Program-made: the position numbers and the translations under genes
NCBI GenBank assembly: GCA_002479245.1
Contig: DLMG01000038.1
Location: forward strand, 299-10,866
Reading direction: 5' to 3'
Source of the DNA: Verrucomicrobia subdivision 3 bacterium UBA7542
GTDB lineage: Bacteria > Verrucomicrobiota > Verrucomicrobiia > Limisphaerales > UBA11358
Length of the DNA: 10,568 bases
Notes under the pieces: model-generated
What the model was told of the DNA's origin: nothing
Seen by the model: the letters and a program-made list of their open reading frames with translations, nothing else
Databases searched by the model: none
Shown: positions 6,869 through 10,568 of the stretch, one piece after another
How positions within the stretch are numbered: position 1 is the first letter of the stretch
Layout of the letters: the number at the start of each line of letters is the position of its first letter

Positions 6869-7068
6869 TCATTCACGGACGCGTGGAAATTTATCCGCGT
6901 TCCGGCAATTTGCGAATGGAAATTTTCCCAGGCGGGTTGAAACTTGTGTCAATACTCGGGATCCTTTTCATTCCTTTGAGATTTTTGGGCGAACCGGCAA
7001 AGTGGCCCGAATCGAGGTTTGCCTGAGTTTTTAGTTGAAACCATCGCAACTCCAATAATAATCAACTG
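6869..7068. promoter_or_regulatory. Divergent intergenic region, expected to hold two promoters
   Basis: This 200-base stretch separates the minus-strand permease/restriction cluster from the plus-strand GH17 gene, so promoters for both should lie here. It is AT-richer than the coding flanks. I see no convincing paired -35/-10 boxes. TTGAAA at 7035 followed by AATAAT-like bases lies too close to the GH17 start and has poor spacing. No palindromic operator or riboswitch-like structure stands out. Confidence 0.35.
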
Positions 7069-8124
7069 ATGAAACAAAACCTCCTCATGAAAATATTTGC
7101 CGGAATTTCAGGCTTTTTCCTTTTGTCGTTTGCCTTTCCCGCAATCGCGGCGCCGGGCAACGACAACACCAGCTCTGCCGTGGTACCCATTCAGCAGAAA
7201 CCCAGCGACTTGCTTCGCGGTTTCAAACGCGCGGTGTGCTATTCCGGGTTCCGCCACGGGCAACATCCCGACCGGGGCGACGGCGCGGTCAACCCCAGCG
7301 ACAAGGAAATCCTGGAAGATCTCCAGATCCTGAGCCGGCAGGGCAATTTCGGTTTGATCCGGCTCTATGATGCGCAGGCCAATTCGGAGGCGGTGCTGCG
7401 GCTGATCGAAACCAACAAGCTGAACCTGAAAGTCATGCTCGGCGCCTGGCTGGCCGCCGAGGTGGACAATCCCAACTGTCCCTGGCACAAGGAACCTTAC
7501 CCCAAGGAGGTTTTGGAGGCGAACAAGCTCAAAAACGCCAAGGAAATCGAAAGCGCAATCCGCCTGGCGAATCAATACTCAAACATCGTCGTGGCCGTGT
7601 CCGTGGGCAACGAAGCACTCGTGGACTGGAACGACCACATGGTGCCGGTGGATTCGGTCATCAGTTATGTCCGCAAGGTGAAGAAGTCCATTTCCCAGCC
7701 GGTGACCGTCGCGGACAACTACAATTGGTGGTCGCATCATGGCGCAGTCCTGGCCAAGGAATTGGATTTTGTATCCGTTCACACTTATTCGATCTGGGAG
7801 AACAAGGACATTGACGGGGCCATGCCTTATAGCATCACCAACCTGCAAGCCGTCCGGAACACCCTGCCTCACAGCCGGCTCGTCATCACCGAGGCGGGTT
7901 GGGCGACCAGCGCGAGCGAATTCGGTCCCCGCGCCAGCGAGGAAAAACAAAAACGCTATTATCAAGACCTGTTCGCCTGGGCTGACAAGATGAACATCAC
8001 CACCTTCTTCTTCGAGGCCTTCGACGAAGATTGGAAGGGTGAAACGAGCAATCTGCTCGGCGCGGAAAAGCACTGGGGACTGTTCACCGTGGATCGTGAA
8101 CCCAAACAGGTCATGCGGCATTAA
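7069..8124 (+). CDS. Secreted GH17-family beta-1,3-glucanase-like glycoside hydrolase
   Basis: A 351-residue protein resembling glycoside hydrolase family 17, TIM-barrel enzymes that hydrolyse or transglycosylate beta-1,3-glucans with retention of configuration. A signal peptide is present: K2 and K8, hydrophobic core 9-25, cleavage likely after FPAIA (residue 27). The start of the barrel shows the typical RGFKRAVCYSGFRHGQ (50-65). The proposed acid/base is Glu182 in VSVGNEALV (177-185) and the nucleophile Glu275 in LVITEAGWAT (271-280); HTYSIWEN (238-245) and the late FFFEAFDEDWKG (313-324) are also family-like. It ends shortly after HWGLFTVDREPK with no carbohydrate-binding module or anchor, so it is probably periplasmic or released. 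M7 (7087) is an alternative start that also keeps a signal peptide. It stands alone, transcribed away from the permease cluster. The substrate, beta-1,3-glucan or a related glucan, is a family-level inference. Confidence 0.85.
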   Translation: MKQNLLMKIFAGISGFFLLSFAFPAIAAPGNDNTSSAVVPIQQKPSDLLRGFKRAVCYSGFRHGQHPDRGDGAVNPSDKEILEDLQILSRQGNFGLIRLYDAQANSEAVLRLIETNKLNLKVMLGAWLAAEVDNPNCPWHKEPYPKEVLEANKLKNAKEIESAIRLANQYSNIVVAVSVGNEALVDWNDHMVPVDSVISYVRKVKKSISQPVTVADNYNWWSHHGAVLAKELDFVSVHTYSIWENKDIDGAMPYSITNLQAVRNTLPHSRLVITEAGWATSASEFGPRASEEKQKRYYQDLFAWADKMNITTFFFEAFDEDWKGETSNLLGAEKHWGLFTVDREPKQVMRH

Positions 8125-8155
8125 AAGTTCCACCGTTCGGTTTCAAACGAACGCC

Positions 8156-8168
8156 CCGGCTGGGCCGG
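8156..8168 (+). terminator. Weak candidate intrinsic terminator after the GH17 gene
   Basis: A 5-bp stem ccggc/gccgg with a 3-base TGG loop lies 32 bases after the GH17 stop codon and is followed by CCTTTATT. Another small stem (gttcg/cgaac) just precedes it. The stem is short and the T-run is broken, so this is only a possible terminator. Confidence 0.25.
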
Positions 8169-8294
8169 CCTTTATTCACGTTGGCCTTCGGCACCCTCGA
8201 CTGTTTTAAACTTTACAAGTCCGCCGCGCCGCCGGATCGCCGGCTTGTTGGGGGTGCAAAGTAACACCGTATCTGTGCGACCGCCTAAACTGAC

Positions 8295-8402
8295 GGAGCG
8301 CGCCTGTCTCAGGCGCAGCACGCACGAAGCAAAAAACGCGGTGGAATCGGGGTAAACGCTCCTGGCCTTTACAATCTGCTGCGGCTGGGACAGCCGCGCT
8401 CC
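8295..8402. repeat. Inverted pair of REP-like hairpins (108-bp element)
   Basis: Two 26-base arms face each other across a 56-base centre: 8295-8320 and, on the opposite strand, 8377-8402. They differ at only three positions. Each arm contains its own perfect 7-bp hairpin: gcgcctg-tct-caggcgc at 8300-8316 and gcggctg-gga-cagccgc at 8381-8397. Two of the three differences are the two sides of one base pair, so the stem is preserved in both, and the third is in the loop. This architecture resembles bacterial REP/BIME elements. The element lies in non-coding DNA and has no transposase gene of its own. Confidence 0.7.
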
Positions 8403-8490
8403 AGATACAGTGTCCAACTGCACCCGTTTGTTGGATTGCGATTCAATTTTTATTGCCGAACAACGCGTCGGCAATTAGTGTCAGCGCCGT

Positions 8491-8513
8491 TGGCCGGCCG
8501 TTTGTGCCGGCCA
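8491..8513 (+). promoter_or_regulatory. Strong hairpin in the probable glgP leader
   Basis: A perfect 8-bp stem tggccggc/gccggcca closes a 7-base loop (cgtttgt). With a bulge of about 3 bases the stem extends to outer gcgc pairs (8484-8487 with 8514-8517). It ends 25 bases before the glgP ATG with no following T-run. It could be a leader structure affecting translation or messenger stability, or simply another dispersed palindrome. Confidence 0.35.
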
Positions 8514-8538
8514 GCGCAACAGTTAGGACCAAAGACGT

Positions 8539-10568
8539 ATGACCAGGAAACCTCTCGCGGGCGCGGAATTGAACGCGCTGGTTGCGGGCTTGAACAAGTT
8601 GTCCCGCAATCTGTGGTGGAGTTGGGATCAGGAGGCGCAGGATTTATTTCAGGAACTTTCGCCCCGCAGCTGGCAAAATCTTTATCACAACGCCGCCGCC
8701 ATTTTGCGCGAAGTCTCGGAATACGAACTGCGCGTGCGCCTGCAGGACGCCGACTTTGAGCAGCGCGCACTGGCTGTGCTGCTCAATTTCGAGGCGTATC
8801 TCCAGTGCAAAACCACCTGGGGACACGTAAATGCCCCGCAATTGCTCCAAAATCCCGTCGCTTATTTTTCCGCCGAATTTGGTTTTCATGAGTCGCTGCC
8901 GATTTCGGCGGGTGGCCTCGGCATCCTGGCCGGCGACCACGCGAAATCCGCCAGCGACCTCGGCCTCGGCTTCGTCGGCATCGGTTTGTTTTACCGTGAA
9001 GGTTATTTTCAACAGGCCATTGACTCGAACAACTGGCAGACCGAATTCTACAATCTGGTGGACCCGAAAAACGTGCCGCTCGAACCCGTGCTGGACGCCA
9101 ACGGCCAGCCGCTCGTGTGCGACGTGGAAATTGACATGAACCGCGTCTTCTTTCAGGCCTGGCGCGTGAACGTCGGGCGCGTGCCGATCTATCTGCTGGA
9201 CGCCAATCGCCCGGAAAATGCCCAGCATTTTTGCGATTTGACCGCGCGTGTTTATGGCGGCGACGGCACGATGCGCATCATGCAGGAAATCCTGCTCGGC
9301 ATCGGCGGGGTTCGCCTGCTGCGCAAGCTCGGCGTGCAACCGTCGGTCTTTCACATGAACGAGGGGCACGCGGCCTTCCTGACACTGGAATTGATCCGCG
9401 AAAAAATGGCCGCCGGACAAAAATTCACCGACGCGCTCGCCGCAACCAAGGCGGAATGTATTTTCACCACCCACACGCCGGTGGAAGCCGGACATGACCG
9501 TTTCCCTCCCGAATTGATGGACTTTGCCTTCATGCTTTACCAGCACCAGTTGCCCGTGCCGTTTCAGGACATCCTGCCGCTGGGCCGCGTGCATCCCGAA
9601 AACGCGCAGGAGCCGTTTTGCATGACCGTGCTCGCGCTCAAGGTGTCGCGCGCCGCCAACGGCGTGAGCGAACTGCACGGCGACGTCAGCCGCCACATGT
9701 GGCAATCCCTTTATCCCGGCACGCCCGTCGAAAAAGTTCCCATCGGCCACATCACCAACGGCATTCACCTGCTCGGCTGGATGAAAGGTTCCGTGCGCCA
9801 GTTCTGGCGGGAAAAAATGAAGGACAAGCGAGAGGGCGTGGTCAGGATGTGGGACGAAAAATATGGACACGATTGGGCGTCGGCGATTCACCACGCTGAA
9901 TTCTGGAAAAAAATGGCCGATGCGTCGTTCGTTTCTGATGAGGAACTTTGGGCGTTGCGTTACAAACTGCGACGCGAAATGATTGAATTCATGCGCCGCC
10001 GCCTGCTGCACCAGACCCAGCGCATCACCCCCGGTGATTACATACGTTTCGAACATCTGCTCAACCCCGACGCGCTGACCATCGGTTTCGCGCGCCGCTT
10101 TGCCACTTACAAACGCGCGCCGCTGATTTTCCAGCAGTTCGACAACATCGTGAAGCTCGCGCATGACAAACAGCGTCCGGTGCAATTCATTTTCGCCGGC
10201 AAGGCGCATCCGCGCGACGACGAAGGCAAACGCTTCATCCAGCAAATCATTCACCTCAGCAAACAGGGTGAATTGGCGGGCAGTGTGGTGTTTGTCGAAA
10301 ACTACGACGTTCACATCGCGCGGCAGATGGTTTCCGGCTGCGACGTGTGGCTGAACAACCCGCGCCGCCCGCTGGAAGCGTCCGGCACCAGCGGCATGAA
10401 GGCCGGCTGCAATGGCTGCCTGAATTTCAGCATCCTCGACGGCTGGTGGCGCGAAGGCTACGACGGCACAAATGGCTTTGCCATCGGCGGCGATTCAAAC
10501 CCAAATAATGTCGAGGAACAGGATCGCGTGGACAGCGCCAATCTCTACCAGACGCTCACCGAACAGGT
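8539..10568 (+). CDS. glgP: Alpha-glucan (glycogen/maltodextrin) phosphorylase, N-terminal 676 residues, 3' truncated
   Basis: The frame opens at ATG 8539 and runs without a stop to the window edge. The enzyme, of the GT35 family, uses phosphate to release glucose-1-phosphate from alpha-1,4-glucans in the cytoplasm, with pyridoxal phosphate as cofactor. It is the DUF3417-containing type: residues about 12-90 carry LNKLSRNLWWSWDQEAQDLF, the signature of that N-terminal domain. Then come VAYFSAEFGFHESLPISAGG (about 107-126), GILAGDHAKSASDLG, HMNEGHAAF (about 272-280), THTPVEAGHDRF, TIGFARRFATYKR (514-526) and EASGTSGMKAG (613-623), where Lys621 is the expected pyridoxal-phosphate lysine. Two cysteines follow it (624, 627), where I recall Ala/Met and Val in relatives. 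I expect the remaining C-terminal part beyond the window. A weak TAGGA precedes the start by about 10 bases. A long open frame on the opposite strand is a shadow of this gene. Confidence 0.93.
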   Translation, partial: MTRKPLAGAELNALVAGLNKLSRNLWWSWDQEAQDLFQELSPRSWQNLYHNAAAILREVSEYELRVRLQDADFEQRALAVLLNFEAYLQCKTTWGHVNAPQLLQNPVAYFSAEFGFHESLPISAGGLGILAGDHAKSASDLGLGFVGIGLFYREGYFQQAIDSNNWQTEFYNLVDPKNVPLEPVLDANGQPLVCDVEIDMNRVFFQAWRVNVGRVPIYLLDANRPENAQHFCDLTARVYGGDGTMRIMQEILLGIGGVRLLRKLGVQPSVFHMNEGHAAFLTLELIREKMAAGQKFTDALAATKAECIFTTHTPVEAGHDRFPPELMDFAFMLYQHQLPVPFQDILPLGRVHPENAQEPFCMTVLALKVSRAANGVSELHGDVSRHMWQSLYPGTPVEKVPIGHITNGIHLLGWMKGSVRQFWREKMKDKREGVVRMWDEKYGHDWASAIHHAEFWKKMADASFVSDEELWALRYKLRREMIEFMRRRLLHQTQRITPGDYIRFEHLLNPDALTIGFARRFATYKRAPLIFQQFDNIVKLAHDKQRPVQFIFAGKAHPRDDEGKRFIQQIIHLSKQGELAGSVVFVENYDVHIARQMVSGCDVWLNNPRRPLEASGTSGMKAGCNGCLNFSILDGWWREGYDGTNGFAIGGDSNPNNVEEQDRVDSANLYQTLTEQ

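Larger units (their letters stand above)
8125..8538. other. Gene-free 414-base region packed with palindromes
   Basis: No convincing gene lies between the GH17 and glgP genes. In order the region holds a weak stem just after the GH17 stop (8156-8168), a GC-rich imperfect palindrome around 8207-8249 (acaag...cttgt with an inner gccgg/ccggc), an inverted pair of hairpins (8295-8402) and a strong hairpin just before glgP (8491-8513). The glgP promoter should be here, but I cannot point to clear boxes. Confidence 0.55.

Noticed and set aside
6146..6940. A 264-codon open frame on the plus strand
   Set aside because: It is antisense to the first permease and encodes a highly charged, low-complexity product, as expected opposite a membrane protein gene.
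7035..7061. TTGAAA followed by an AATAAT/TAATAA box before the GH17 gene
   Set aside because: The spacing is 13-15 bases and the -10 box would lie about 8 bases from the ATG, leaving no room for a leader.
8644..10314. A 556-codon open frame on the minus strand
   Set aside because: It lies entirely opposite the glgP gene. The plus-strand reading has all phosphorylase motifs, while the minus-strand product is a His/Val-rich string with no motif.
1..10568. CRISPR arrays, tRNA or rRNA genes, full insertion sequences with transposase
   Set aside because: I saw no regularly spaced direct repeats, no cloverleaf-like segment and no transposase motif. The repeats here are inverted, short and non-autonomous.

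Overview
The window most likely comes from a member of the Verrucomicrobiota, probably the Pedosphaera/Limisphaerales side. This is an inference. It rests on moderately high GC, genes with almost no Shine-Dalgarno sequences, an abundance of GC-rich palindromic interspersed elements whose style I associate with that group, and gene content (secreted SGNH hydrolase, secreted GH17 glucanase, DUF3417-type glucan phosphorylase). No rRNA or other phylogenetic marker is present to confirm it.

Layout. At the left edge (1-357, + strand) lies the C-terminal end of a gene I do not recognise. It converges on a secreted SGNH/GDSL hydrolase (541-1332, - strand), with a multi-hairpin repeat element between them. 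From 6868 down to 1562 runs a four-gene minus-strand cluster: an ABC-2 type permease subunit (6062-6868), a complete single-chain type IIG restriction-modification enzyme (3003-5984), an uncharacterised 216-residue protein (2356-3006), and a second ABC-2 permease subunit (1562-2359). The last three genes are joined by two 4-base ATGA stop/start overlaps. To the right, on the + strand, are a secreted GH17-type beta-glucanase (7069-8124), a 414-base gap full of palindromes, and the first 676 codons of an alpha-glucan phosphorylase, glgP (8539 to the window end).

How the genes may work together. The two permeases look like the two halves of one ABC exporter, which are normally adjacent and next to an ATPase gene. 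Here they are split by a restriction-modification gene and an unknown gene, and no ATPase is in the window. The type IIG enzyme has an intact nuclease motif, methyltransferase motif I and NPPY motif. Its target-recognition part is clearly AT-richer than the rest, as expected if specificity has been swapped by recombination. An 85-bp inverted-repeat element sits in frame inside the start of the unknown gene. The right-hand genes concern glucan metabolism, but they act in different compartments on different linkages and need not be co-regulated.

The best candidates for something new are the permease/restriction-modification/unknown-gene cluster, the repeat element that has become coding sequence, and the paired inverted palindromes at 8295-8402, whose differences keep their stems intact.
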